From NCBI RefSeq assembly GCF_012641395.1, contig NZ_JABAIH010000002.1, positions 496,001-560,000 on the forward strand: DNA of 64,000 bases, given 5' to 3'. The DNA comes from Rhizobium sp. P32RR-XVIII (lineage in GTDB: Bacteria; Pseudomonadota; Alphaproteobacteria; Rhizobiales; Rhizobiaceae). The position numbers and the translations under genes were made by a program. This document shows, piece after piece, positions 1 to 7,496 of this stretch. Numbering within the stretch: the stretch's first letter is position 1; each line of letters starts with the position of its first letter. The notes below the pieces were generated by a model. The model was not told the origin of the DNA, did no database searches, and worked only from the letters and a program-made list of their open reading frames with translations.

Positions 1-954
1 GCCACTCTTCTTCAACCTCCAGGAGACTGTTTCAGAGAGGTTGCGCAGGATCGGTACCAGTTCGTCATAGCGGGAGATGTCGTCGAAAAAGGTCGTTTCG
101 GAAGAGACGCTCTTGGCCGGATCGTTGAGGTGCACCTCGCGGTCGTCGATGCCGCGCGAAAGGCGCGCAAGCCTCTGGCCCATGCTGCCGTAGCGACGCA
201 TGAGGTCCGGTTCCTCCATTGTCTGAAGCTGGCCGATCGTGCGGATGCCGTCTGCTTCGAGCGTCGCCGCGAAGGCTTTGCCCACGCCCCAGACCATGGT
301 GACCGGCCGCGGCGCCAGAAACTCGACGGCCTCTTCACGACCAATGACGGAAAAGCCGCGCGGCTTCTGCAGGTCGGAGGCCACCTTGGCGAGGAACTTG
401 CAATAGGAAAGCCCGACGGAAACCGTGATCCCGATCTCCTTTTCGACGCGGCGCGCGAATTTTGCGAGCGTGCGCGCCGGCGGATCGTGATGCAGGCGCT
501 GGGTGCCGCCGAGCTCGAGGAAGGCCTCGTCGATCGAAAGCGGCTGCACCAGCGGCGTCAGTTCCTGCATCAGGGCGCGGACCTCACGGCCGACCTTGAC
601 GTACTTCTCCATATCAGGGCGGATGACGATCGCCTGCGGGCAGGCTTCCAGCGCCTTGAACATCGGCATGGCGGAGCGAACGCCGTGAATGCGGGCGACA
701 TAGCAGGCGGTGGAGACGACGCCGCGTTTGCCGCCGCCGATGATGACCGGCTTGTCCGCAAGGTCCGGATTGTCGCGCTTCTCGACGGCCGCATAGAAGG
801 CGTCGCAGTCGATATGGGCGAGCGTCAGGTCATAGAGTTCCTTGTGCCGGACGAGGCGAGGGCTGCCGCAGGCCGCGCAACGGCGCGCTTCGCTCTTCTG
901 CTCGGCAAGGCAGTCGCGACAGAAGCCGGGTGTCTTGTCTGGCTTGAGCATCAT
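1..954 (-). CDS. dinB: DNA polymerase IV (Y-family), 3' end cut by window
   Basis: This is an error-prone translesion polymerase that extends past damaged template bases. The minus-strand frame stays open for 318 codons and runs off the window, so the C-terminal little-finger region is missing. Near the N-terminus lies a four-cysteine, zinc-finger-like stretch (CRDC...CAAC) typical of rhizobial DinB proteins. It is followed by the Y-family motif HIDCDAFYA with the metal-binding Asp, and by SIDEAF with the catalytic Asp-Glu pair. The sequence [17 protein letters not shown] matches the palm/thumb region. Two adjacent ATG codons exist (954 and 951); the upstream one is used. The gene is divergent from the GNAT gene at 1027. 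Recognition of the family is secure; the exact start is less so. Confidence 0.93.
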   Translation of the reverse strand, partial: MMLKPDKTPGFCRDCLAEQKSEARRCAACGSPRLVRHKELYDLTLAHIDCDAFYAAVEKRDNPDLADKPVIIGGGKRGVVSTACYVARIHGVRSAMPMFKALEACPQAIVIRPDMEKYVKVGREVRALMQELTPLVQPLSIDEAFLELGGTQRLHHDPPARTLAKFARRVEKEIGITVSVGLSYCKFLAKVASDLQKPRGFSVIGREEAVEFLAPRPVTMVWGVGKAFAATLEADGIRTIGQLQTMEEPDLMRRYGSMGQRLARLSRGIDDREVHLNDPAKSVSSETTFFDDISRYDELVPILRNLSETVSWRLKKSG

Positions 955-1026
955 CGTGGTGGGAACAAAGATTGAACATCCGCAGATTACGCTTTAAGCT
1001 TTTGAGTCTCAAGAGACGGGAGAGAA

Positions 1027-1620
1027 TTGACCTTGGATATCGAGCTGCGTTTTGAGCCGGTGACGCCCGGGCGCTGGGCAGATTTCGAAACGCTTTTCGG
1101 CCCGCGCGGCGCCTTCTGCGACTGCTGGTGCGTGGCCCTCAGGCTGCCGCATGCGGCGCGCACAAAAATGCGGCCGGATGAGCGGAAGGCGCATATCAAG
1201 ACCCGCATCGCCGCCGGTCCGCCGCCGGGTATTCTCGCCTATGCGGAAGACCAGCCAGTGGCCTGGGTGCAGGTGGGGCCGCGGCATGACGTTCCGCAGT
1301 TCAACTCGCCACGCACCGTTTCGCGCCCGCTGGAGGATGGCGACGCTCTGGACCCCTCGGTATGGGCGGTCAGCTGCTTCTTTCTTTCGGCGCCGTTGCG
1401 CGGCAAGGGCCTCAGTCACCATCTGCTGCGGGCCGCCATCGACCACGCGAAGCAAAACGGCGCGCGCTATCTGGAAGGCTGTCCCATCGACCACACGAAG
1501 CAATCGAAATCGGTGACGCTCTGCATCGGTTCGACGGCGATCTTCGATGCCGCGGGCTTCGCGCCTGTGGCGAGGCGAAAGGACGGAAGGCCGCTCATGC
1601 GGCTGGATTTGCAGCAGTGA
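1027..1620 (+). CDS. GNAT family N-acetyltransferase
   Basis: This 197-residue protein resembles acetyl-CoA-dependent GNAT enzymes; its substrate is unknown. The acetyl-CoA binding region is visible as FFLSAPLRGKGLSHHLL around residues 117-133, the R/Q-x-x-G-x-G/A equivalent. A Cys-rich stretch (CDCWCVAL) lies near residue 37, as in one GNAT subfamily. The frame starts at TTG 1027, 7 bases after a GGGAGAG ribosome-binding site; a second TTG two codons later is also possible. The 3' end overlaps the convergent HAD-like gene by 26 bases. Confidence 0.8.
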   Translation: MTLDIELRFEPVTPGRWADFETLFGPRGAFCDCWCVALRLPHAARTKMRPDERKAHIKTRIAAGPPPGILAYAEDQPVAWVQVGPRHDVPQFNSPRTVSRPLEDGDALDPSVWAVSCFFLSAPLRGKGLSHHLLRAAIDHAKQNGARYLEGCPIDHTKQSKSVTLCIGSTAIFDAAGFAPVARRKDGRPLMRLDLQQ

Positions 1621-2278
1621 GGCTTCGCGCGGCGTTGGCGTCGTCGAAATGCCGGCCGATCAGGGACGCGGCTTCGTCCCAGGTGGCGATGCGTGGAATG
1701 CCATCCATGGCCGCCGGCGCGAAACGATGGATTTCGGAAACCGGCATCATGTGAAGTAGAAGGCAGCTCTCGACATGTTCGCGCACCGAATGAAGGTTCA
1801 TAGCCATGTCGTCGATGAAAACGACGGGCAGGGCGCGCGTGCCGTGCAGGGTCTTCACCACCGGGCCCTTCGGCTGACGGGTCGCGAGCAGTGGGTAAGC
1901 GAGGCCGAACCGATCGAGCAGCCGCCGCCGCCGGTCGGCATAGACCGGCGGCATTGCCGTGAGGAAAACGATGTCAGCATCGGCGGCGAGCCGGCCGAGT
2001 GTCTCGACGGCGAGCGAAAGCGGCAACTGCCACTTTTCCTGCCGTTCGAAGAAGGTGTCGATCAGCCGGCTGACATGGATATCCTCCAGCGCAACGCCAT
2101 CTCTGGAGACGATGTTGCCATGCAGGCGAAAGGAACGCGGCAAAAGCTCATGGCCTTCGCTCAGAAGGAAGCGCTGAAAAGGATCGATAAACTGCAGCAC
2201 GACGTCATCGACATCGCAGACGATCAGCGGCCGGTCGCCCAACCGCACGTGAGTGATATCGAGCGTTTCGGCCTCCAT
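1595..2278 (-). CDS. HAD-like hydrolase family protein
   Basis: This 227-residue protein looks like a haloacid dehalogenase-superfamily member. An N-terminal aspartate motif (IVCDVDDVV, with Asp-x-Asp) is followed by a mid-protein IVFLTAMP resembling motif II (Thr) and VVFIDDM resembling motif IV. The substrate cannot be predicted. The frame is open further upstream to 2329, but the ATG at 2278 lies 5 bases after the DUF3572 stop. That gives ordinary operon spacing without a 46-base overlap, so it is preferred. The 3' end overlaps the convergent GNAT gene. Confidence 0.75.
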   Translation of the reverse strand: MEAETLDITHVRLGDRPLIVCDVDDVVLQFIDPFQRFLLSEGHELLPRSFRLHGNIVSRDGVALEDIHVSRLIDTFFERQEKWQLPLSLAVETLGRLAADADIVFLTAMPPVYADRRRRLLDRFGLAYPLLATRQPKGPVVKTLHGTRALPVVFIDDMAMNLHSVREHVESCLLLHMMPVSEIHRFAPAAMDGIPRIATWDEAASLIGRHFDDANAARSLTAANPAA

Positions 2279-2283
2279 CACGC

Positions 2284-2592
2284 TCAGTATTCTCCCGAAT
2301 CGAGGCCGGGGGAGGAGAAATGCCGCCATGCGGCACTGAGGGTCTCGGGCGTCGTGCCGCTCGCTTCGCAGAAAGCCATTGCCGTCGGCTCGTGTTGCAT
2401 CAGAAAATCGAGCATGCCGGCGAGAAAACCCGGGTCGTTGATGGCGTTGCGGACCTGGGCCGGCTCGACGCCCGTCAGCGCTAGAAAACGCGAGAACAGG
2501 TCCGGCTCATTGGCGAGCCAGCCGAGAACAGCGATGGCGGTTTCCTGCGGGTCTTTCGCTAATTGTTTGGAAGTCTTGAAGTTGCTTTGCAT
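2284..2592 (-). CDS. DUF3572 family protein
   Basis: This is a 102-residue, mostly helical protein matching DUF3572, a small family of unknown function found largely in Rhizobiales. The diagnostic part is the helical stretch AIAVLGWLANEPDLFSRFLA with the following LTGVEP. It is the first gene of a two-gene unit with the HAD-like gene (5-base gap) and is divergent from divK. This divK-adjacent position is what I expect in Rhizobiaceae. No catalytic motif or signal peptide is seen. Confidence 0.85.
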   Translation of the reverse strand: MQSNFKTSKQLAKDPQETAIAVLGWLANEPDLFSRFLALTGVEPAQVRNAINDPGFLAGMLDFLMQHEPTAMAFCEASGTTPETLSAAWRHFSSPGLDSGEY

Positions 2593-2724
2593 TTCGCTGG
2601 GTGAGTTACCTTTTTTTCAACCAAATACCGGTAGTTTGCAGCTATCGGTTTCCTTGAATCGCGCGCCCGCAGATTTTCCGTCACGGCGCGGGCGGCAGCA
2701 AGGGGACGTAAGGATGAGCGTGCC

Positions 2725-3096
2725 ATGCCCAAACAGGTGATGATTGTAGAAGATAACGAGCTCAACATGAAGCTCTTTCGCGACCTCATCGAAGCGTCCG
2801 GCTATACCACGATTCAAACCCGAAATGGCATGGAAGCGCTTGATCTTGCTCGCAAATACCGACCTGATCTGATCCTTATGGATATCCAGCTTCCGGAAGT
2901 TTCCGGTCTGGAAGTCACCAAGTGGCTGAAGGAAGACGACGAGCTGCACGTCATCCCGGTGATTGCAGTGACGGCCTTTGCAATGAAGGGCGACGAGGAG
3001 CGCATCCGCCAGGGCGGCTGCGAAGCCTATGTCTCCAAGCCCATCTCGGTTCCGAAGTTCATCGAAACGATCAAGACCTATCTCGGCGATGCCTAG
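2725..3096 (+). CDS. divK: Single-domain response regulator DivK
   Basis: This is a 123-residue stand-alone receiver domain. In alphaproteobacteria DivK is phosphorylated by histidine kinases such as PleC/DivJ-type proteins, and it controls polarity and the CckA-CtrA pathway. Visible receiver landmarks are the acidic pair E9/D10, the phosphoacceptor D53 in [10 protein letters not shown], the conserved Thr in VIAVTAFA, and the Lys in YVSKPIS. There is no output domain. pleD starts 18 bases downstream on the same strand, the classic divK-pleD arrangement. Confidence 0.97.
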   Translation: MPKQVMIVEDNELNMKLFRDLIEASGYTTIQTRNGMEALDLARKYRPDLILMDIQLPEVSGLEVTKWLKEDDELHVIPVIAVTAFAMKGDEERIRQGGCEAYVSKPISVPKFIETIKTYLGDA

Positions 3097-3114
3097 CGCA
3101 TCTGAAAGACGTTT

Positions 3115-4488
3115 ATGACTGCGCGCATATTGGTGGTTGACGATATTCCGGCGAACGTGAAGCTGCTAGAAGCGCGGCTTCTTGCGGAATATTTCGACGT
3201 GCTGACGGCCGCCGATGGCTATGAGGCGCTGGCGATCTGCGAGCGCAACCAGGTCGACCTCGTCCTGCTCGATGTGATGATGCCGGGGCTCGACGGCTTC
3301 GAGGTTTGCGCGCGGCTGAAGGCGAACGCCAGAACATCGCATATTCCGGTGGTGATGGTGACGGCACTGGACCAGCCAGCCGATCGCGTGCGCGGCCTGA
3401 AGGCGGGCGCCGACGATTTCCTCACCAAGCCGGTCAACGACCTCCAACTCATTTCCCGCGTGAAAAGCCTCCTGCGCCTGAAGACGTTGAGCGATGAACT
3501 GCGCATCCGCGCCGAGACAGCGCAGACGATGGGCATCGAAGACATGCTGCGAGGCAATGAAGGGCGCGCGGAAGAGGCCGGCCAGATTCTGCTGGTCGAC
3601 AGCCGCGCCAACTCGCAGGAGCGCATCATCAAGGCGCTGAGGCCGATCGCCGAAGCGACTGCCATTTCCGATCCGCAGGCAGCATTGTTCGAAGCGGCCG
3701 AAAACGCCTTTGAGCTGGTGATCGTCAACGCCAATTTCGACGACTATGATCCGTTGCGGCTCTGCTCGCAGTTCCGCTCCCTTGAGCGCACCCGCTTCCT
3801 GCCGATCCTGATCATCACGGAGCAGGGCGCCGATGACATGGTCATCCGGGCGCTCGATCTCGGGGTCAACGACTACATCATCCGCCCGGTCGATACGAAT
3901 GAGCTCATTGCTCGCAGCCTGACGCAGATCCGCCGCAAGCGTTACAACGACCGTCTGCGCGCCAGCGTTAAGCAGACCATCGAGCTTGCAGTCACCGATC
4001 CGCTGACCGGCCTCAACAACCGCCGCTATCTCGACAATCATCTCAACCTTCTCTTCAGCCGTTCGATGGCGCGAGGCCGGCCGCTTTCCGTGCTGATTAC
4101 CGACATCGACCGTTTCAAGCAGGTCAACGATACGCACGGCCACGATGCCGGCGACCAGGTGCTCAAGGAATTTGCCAACCGCATCCGCTCGACGGTGCGC
4201 GGCGCCGATCTCGCGTGCCGCTATGGCGGCGAGGAATTCGTTGTCGTGATGCCGGATACCTCGCCTGAAGTGGCTGCTGCGGTTGCCGAGCGGCTTCGGG
4301 CAGCGGTCGAGAGCATTCCCTTCCAGCTGAAATCGGCAGAGCAGGCGCTGAACGTCACCGCCTCCTTCGGCATTTCATCGCGCCTGTCTTCCGTCCTCAC
4401 GCCCGACCAGCTTATGAAGCAGGCAGATCTTGCTCTTTACGAAGCAAAGAACACCGGTCGAAACCGCGTTGTTGCTGCTGCCGCCTGA
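3115..4488 (+). CDS. pleD: Response regulator / diguanylate cyclase PleD
   Basis: This 457-residue protein makes cyclic di-GMP in response to phosphorylation, controlling the motile-to-sessile transition. The first receiver domain has phosphoacceptor D53 (LVLLDVMMPG). A second receiver-like domain (about residues 155-290) has lost the acceptor Asp (LVIVNANFDD) and the conserved Lys (YIIRPVD), as expected for the dimerisation adaptor of PleD. The C-terminal GGDEF domain carries GGEEF at 371-375. An RxxD inhibitory site (RGAD, 362-365) sits five residues before it, so product inhibition is likely retained. It is probably co-transcribed with divK. Confidence 0.97.
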   Translation: MTARILVVDDIPANVKLLEARLLAEYFDVLTAADGYEALAICERNQVDLVLLDVMMPGLDGFEVCARLKANARTSHIPVVMVTALDQPADRVRGLKAGADDFLTKPVNDLQLISRVKSLLRLKTLSDELRIRAETAQTMGIEDMLRGNEGRAEEAGQILLVDSRANSQERIIKALRPIAEATAISDPQAALFEAAENAFELVIVNANFDDYDPLRLCSQFRSLERTRFLPILIITEQGADDMVIRALDLGVNDYIIRPVDTNELIARSLTQIRRKRYNDRLRASVKQTIELAVTDPLTGLNNRRYLDNHLNLLFSRSMARGRPLSVLITDIDRFKQVNDTHGHDAGDQVLKEFANRIRSTVRGADLACRYGGEEFVVVMPDTSPEVAAAVAERLRAAVESIPFQLKSAEQALNVTASFGISSRLSSVLTPDQLMKQADLALYEAKNTGRNRVVAAAA

Positions 4489-5031
4489 TCAAATTCGACT
4501 TCACAACGGATCGAAAGAGTAGTTTTCCACCGGAAAACGCTAATCCTTAAACATTTGTAATAAAGGCGTCGGAGAAACGGCCCAGTCTTCAGACAGTGCC
4601 GCTTGGAAGTGGATCTCTAAATATAAGAGGCCATTTCTGGAAATATCGCGAGTGGGGATAAGAACAGCAGCGCTGCCATATAAGAATAGCACGTTTTGAG
4701 GGGCAGCTTCGGAGAGGGTGCTATTGGTGCAATCGAAGTGTCCGATGTCTTACGTAAGGTCAGCATCCATAGTGCTACTGCGATATATCGAGTGGTTTCT
4801 TGGCCGAAACTATTTCATTTTATGGCTGCAGAGATCAATCGGCTAGCACCCGGCTGTCCCGAAGTTGGACTTTTAACCATAGGAGCATGCTAGGAATTCC
4901 GGCGATTAAGAATTTGTTGATTTTCTTTCATTTTTGCGCAAATTATCGGCTCATAGAGAAAGCGCTCCTTTTGGAGGCGCCGTCATACCCCATGATGCTC
5001 AGGTCCGCCGCATCTCCTGGGTCGTGGGGTC

Positions 5032-5088
5032 GGCCGGCTAGCACGCAACTCAAGCGGTTCCTCGTGCCGCGTTGCCTGCTGGCCGGCC
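5032..5088. repeat. Long imperfect inverted repeat
   Basis: Arms 5032-5049 and 5071-5088 are complementary over 18 positions with two mismatches, around a 21-base loop. The arms begin GGCCGGC and end GCCGGCC. Placed 8 bases before the perfect hairpin at 5097, it makes a compact structured element in the pleD-rpmG spacer. It may be part of a small RNA or of the rpmG 3' end; the sequence alone does not say which strand is transcribed. Confidence 0.6.
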
Positions 5089-5096
5089 CCCAATTC

Positions 5097-5142
5097 AACA
5101 GAAACGCCGTCCTTCCCCTTGCGGAAGGACGGCGTTTCTGTT
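5097..5142. terminator. Perfect 20-bp hairpin, likely terminator of rpmG
   Basis: Arms 5097-5116 and 5123-5142 are perfectly complementary (20 bp) around the 6-base loop CCTTGC. It lies about 90 bases past the rpmG stop, fitting a minus-strand terminator. Neither side has a strong U-tract, so the exact role is uncertain. Confidence 0.6.
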
Positions 5143-5232
5143 TGCGCTGACATGGTGGCAACTGGCGCGCAAGGCACAAAAAAGCGCGCAACCGGATGGC
5201 GCGCGCTCCTTGAATCAACCCGAAATCAAGAA

Positions 5233-5400
5233 TTACTTGATCTTGGTTTCCTTGAACTCGACGTGCTTCTTAGCAACCGGGTCGTACTTGGTCTTCGTCA
5301 TCTTGTCCGTCATCGTACGGCTGTTCTTCGTCGTGACGTAGAAGAAACCGGTGTCGGCCGTCGACAGCAGCTTGATCTTAATTGTGGTAGCCTTGGCCAT
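5233..5400 (-). CDS. rpmG: 50S ribosomal protein L33
   Basis: This 55-residue basic protein is an L33 of the large ribosomal subunit. It starts [20 protein letters not shown] and carries YVTTKNSRT and the terminal [12 protein letters not shown] characteristic of alphaproteobacterial L33. The four-cysteine zinc form is absent, so this is the Cys-negative (zinc-independent) type. It is too short for many ORF cut-offs but matches the family end to end. It lies downstream of the MFS transporter on the same strand. Confidence 0.97.
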   Translation of the reverse strand: MAKATTIKIKLLSTADTGFFYVTTKNSRTMTDKMTKTKYDPVAKKHVEFKETKIK

Positions 5401-5493
5401 GGTCGTCCTGCCTTTAAGAAAATGAAAGCCGTGGAAAGCCGGATGGGCTCCACGGCAAATTCTGGCGCGAAACTACGAATCCCGCCCGAAAAG

Positions 5494-6678
5494 TCAAGCC
5501 CGCTTTCGGAGGAAAAGCAGCCTTATGCCGGCCAGTATGGCATAAAGGCCGAAGAAACAGGCGATTGACCACGCAAAGCCGTTGTTTCCGGCAACGTCGA
5601 TTGCCGCACCGATCACCTGTGGACCGGCAACAGTGCCGACGGCGTAGCAGAAGACGAAGGCGGCATTTGCCGCGGCAAGATCGGAGCCTGTCAGGCGTGA
5701 GCCGAGATGGCTGAGGCCTACGGTGTAGAGGCCGGCGACGCAACCGCCCCAGAAAAGCAGCACCAGCGCCATCATGATCCAGCTATGGGAGAGGACCGGA
5801 AGCATCAGTGAGCCGATAAGGCCCATGAAGGCCATCCCGGCGAGAAGCGGGCGCTTGTCGGAAATCTTATCGGAGAGCAGCCCGACCGGAATCTGAAAGA
5901 TGACGTTGCCGACACCCATGACCGTCAGCAGCAGTGCCGCCTGCGTTTCGGTGAAGTTCGCGCGTATCGCGTAGATCGGAAAGAGCGAAAGCCCACCCGC
6001 CTCGACGGCGCCGAAAATAAAGACAGCTGCGGTCGCCGTCGGCACTAGGAAGACGTAGCGCATGAAATGCAGCTCCGGCTTCTCGTCAAGGATGGGGCTT
6101 TCATGCCGGGCGATGAAGATCGGAATCGCTGCAAGCAGGATCGCAATCGCGCCGACGAGAAACGGCATTATGCCGTCGCTGCCGAGGATGGAGAAGAGCA
6201 GGGGGCCGGCGGCGAAACCGATTGAAAGCACCGTCGCGTAGATGCCCAGTACGAAGCCGCGTTTTGAAGGGGGCGAGGCCGCGTTGATCCAGAACTCGGA
6301 GAGGATGAAGAGGGTGGTCGTCGTGCCGTGGAAGGCAAAGCGCAGTGGAAACCAGAGCCAGAAATTCTCCGCGTAATAAAATCCGAGCGCGCTGAGAGCC
6401 GCGATCACCACCGCCCAGAGCATGGTCGATGCGACGCCGAATTCATGCGCGAGTTTCGTCGTGATCGGTGCTGCGATCATGGCGGCGACCCCCGCCATGG
6501 CGGTATTCAGGCCGATGAGCGTTGAGGGGATGCCGCGCTTTTCCAGGATGATGCTGAGAAGCGGAAGTCCGAGGCCGATTGCGATTCCCACGGCGGAAAT
6601 CGACGAGATCGCGGCAACCAGCGACGGCCAATGGATTTCTTCGACATCGCCCGCTGTGCCGTTTCTCGGCTGAGACAT
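5494..6678 (-). CDS. Major facilitator superfamily transporter
   Basis: This 394-residue inner-membrane protein has about twelve hydrophobic helices and no signal peptide. The pattern is typical of MFS carriers: a paired six-helix layout, the loop after helix 2 beginning KLAHEFG, and the central loop ARHESPILDEKPELH linking the halves. A later loop GLLSDKISDKRPLLAG matches the MFS motif A region (G-x-x-x-D-x-x-x-R/K-R/K). The substrate cannot be told; drug or sugar efflux is possible. It lies between DUF983 and rpmG in a block of same-strand genes. Confidence 0.88.
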   Translation of the reverse strand: MSQPRNGTAGDVEEIHWPSLVAAISSISAVGIAIGLGLPLLSIILEKRGIPSTLIGLNTAMAGVAAMIAAPITTKLAHEFGVASTMLWAVVIAALSALGFYYAENFWLWFPLRFAFHGTTTTLFILSEFWINAASPPSKRGFVLGIYATVLSIGFAAGPLLFSILGSDGIMPFLVGAIAILLAAIPIFIARHESPILDEKPELHFMRYVFLVPTATAAVFIFGAVEAGGLSLFPIYAIRANFTETQAALLLTVMGVGNVIFQIPVGLLSDKISDKRPLLAGMAFMGLIGSLMLPVLSHSWIMMALVLLFWGGCVAGLYTVGLSHLGSRLTGSDLAAANAAFVFCYAVGTVAGPQVIGAAIDVAGNNGFAWSIACFFGLYAILAGIRLLFLRKRA

Positions 6679-6933
6679 TAATTCATCCTTGAGTGACTAA
6701 AGCGAATCGCCCGTTTTTTGTGACACATAGAAAGGCACATGCGTACCAAATCTAAGTGACGGACTTTGTTTACGGAAAGTCCGGTGCCGATGGCAATAGA
6801 TCAGGCAAGATGTTCATTTAGAAACGCTTTACCATTCACTTGGCCGGACCGGCGCTGAAGGCATAGATAACCCCGCAGCGCCGATAAGCGTTGCCCACTA
6901 CATGCGAAATATGTCTTGACCGTGAAGGTTCGC

Positions 6934-7395
6934 TTACATTGAGCGGCGACGGCCGGGGATCTCGTATTCGTCGTGATCGTCGCCGTGCCCGCCGAAGCCG
7001 TGCAGACGAAGCGCCCATTGCAGGCCAATCACGCCACCCTTGATCGGCTGGATTATCAGCAGCGCGGCCAGCAGGGTAATGGGTGTCCAGATGGCGAAGG
7101 TGAGCCACAGCGACATTGGCCAAACCATGTCGGTCATCATGTAGCCCCCGATGACGATGTGGCCGACGATGACGATGGTGAGGTAAGGCGGCAGGTCGTC
7201 GGAACGGTGGTGATACATCGCCTCGCCGCAGACGGCGCAATTGTCGACAGGCTTCAGGAAAGCCCTGAAAAGCTTGCCGGTGCCGCAATGCGGGCAGCGG
7301 TTCTGCATGCCGCGCATGATGGAGCGGCCAAGCGGACGTTCGGTCTTTTCGGCTTCTCCATAACGGGTCGATTGTTCGTTGGAGGCGGTGCTCAT
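6934..7395 (-). CDS. DUF983 family zinc-ribbon membrane protein
   Basis: This 153-residue protein has an N-terminal soluble part with two CxxC pairs (CPHCGTGK and CAVCGE), a likely zinc ribbon. Two hydrophobic helices follow (YLTIVIVGHIVIGGYMM and TPITLLAALLIIQP), then a short acidic tail. This matches DUF983, a family widespread in alphaproteobacteria and without an assigned biochemical role. The ATG at 7395 follows an AGGAAG site, so it is preferred over the longer frame from 7452. It sits downstream of rnr, its usual neighbour in rhizobia. Confidence 0.88.
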   Translation of the reverse strand: MSTASNEQSTRYGEAEKTERPLGRSIMRGMQNRCPHCGTGKLFRAFLKPVDNCAVCGEAMYHHRSDDLPPYLTIVIVGHIVIGGYMMTDMVWPMSLWLTFAIWTPITLLAALLIIQPIKGGVIGLQWALRLHGFGGHGDDHDEYEIPGRRRSM

Positions 7396-7496
7396 GGTCT
7401 TCCTTCCTGCGTCCCTACACGCATGGGCGCCGCCAGCCCGCTGCGCGGACAAGGGACGCTCTTCACTTCAAATGCAGAGCACCCCGGAAGGATGCT

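Larger units (their letters stand above)
4489..5232. other. Intergenic region between pleD and rpmG
   Basis: About 740 bases separate the convergent genes. The first part (to roughly 4960) is unusually AT-rich for this window and holds no frame with convincing codon use. The last third holds two strong inverted repeats, listed separately. Frames of 65 and 116 codons exist on the plus strand, but they lack a ribosome-binding site and resemble no family. Confidence 0.6.

Noticed and set aside
4696..5150. Two plus-strand frames between pleD and rpmG
   Set aside because: No ribosome-binding site, no family, and the 3' part is a hairpin region.
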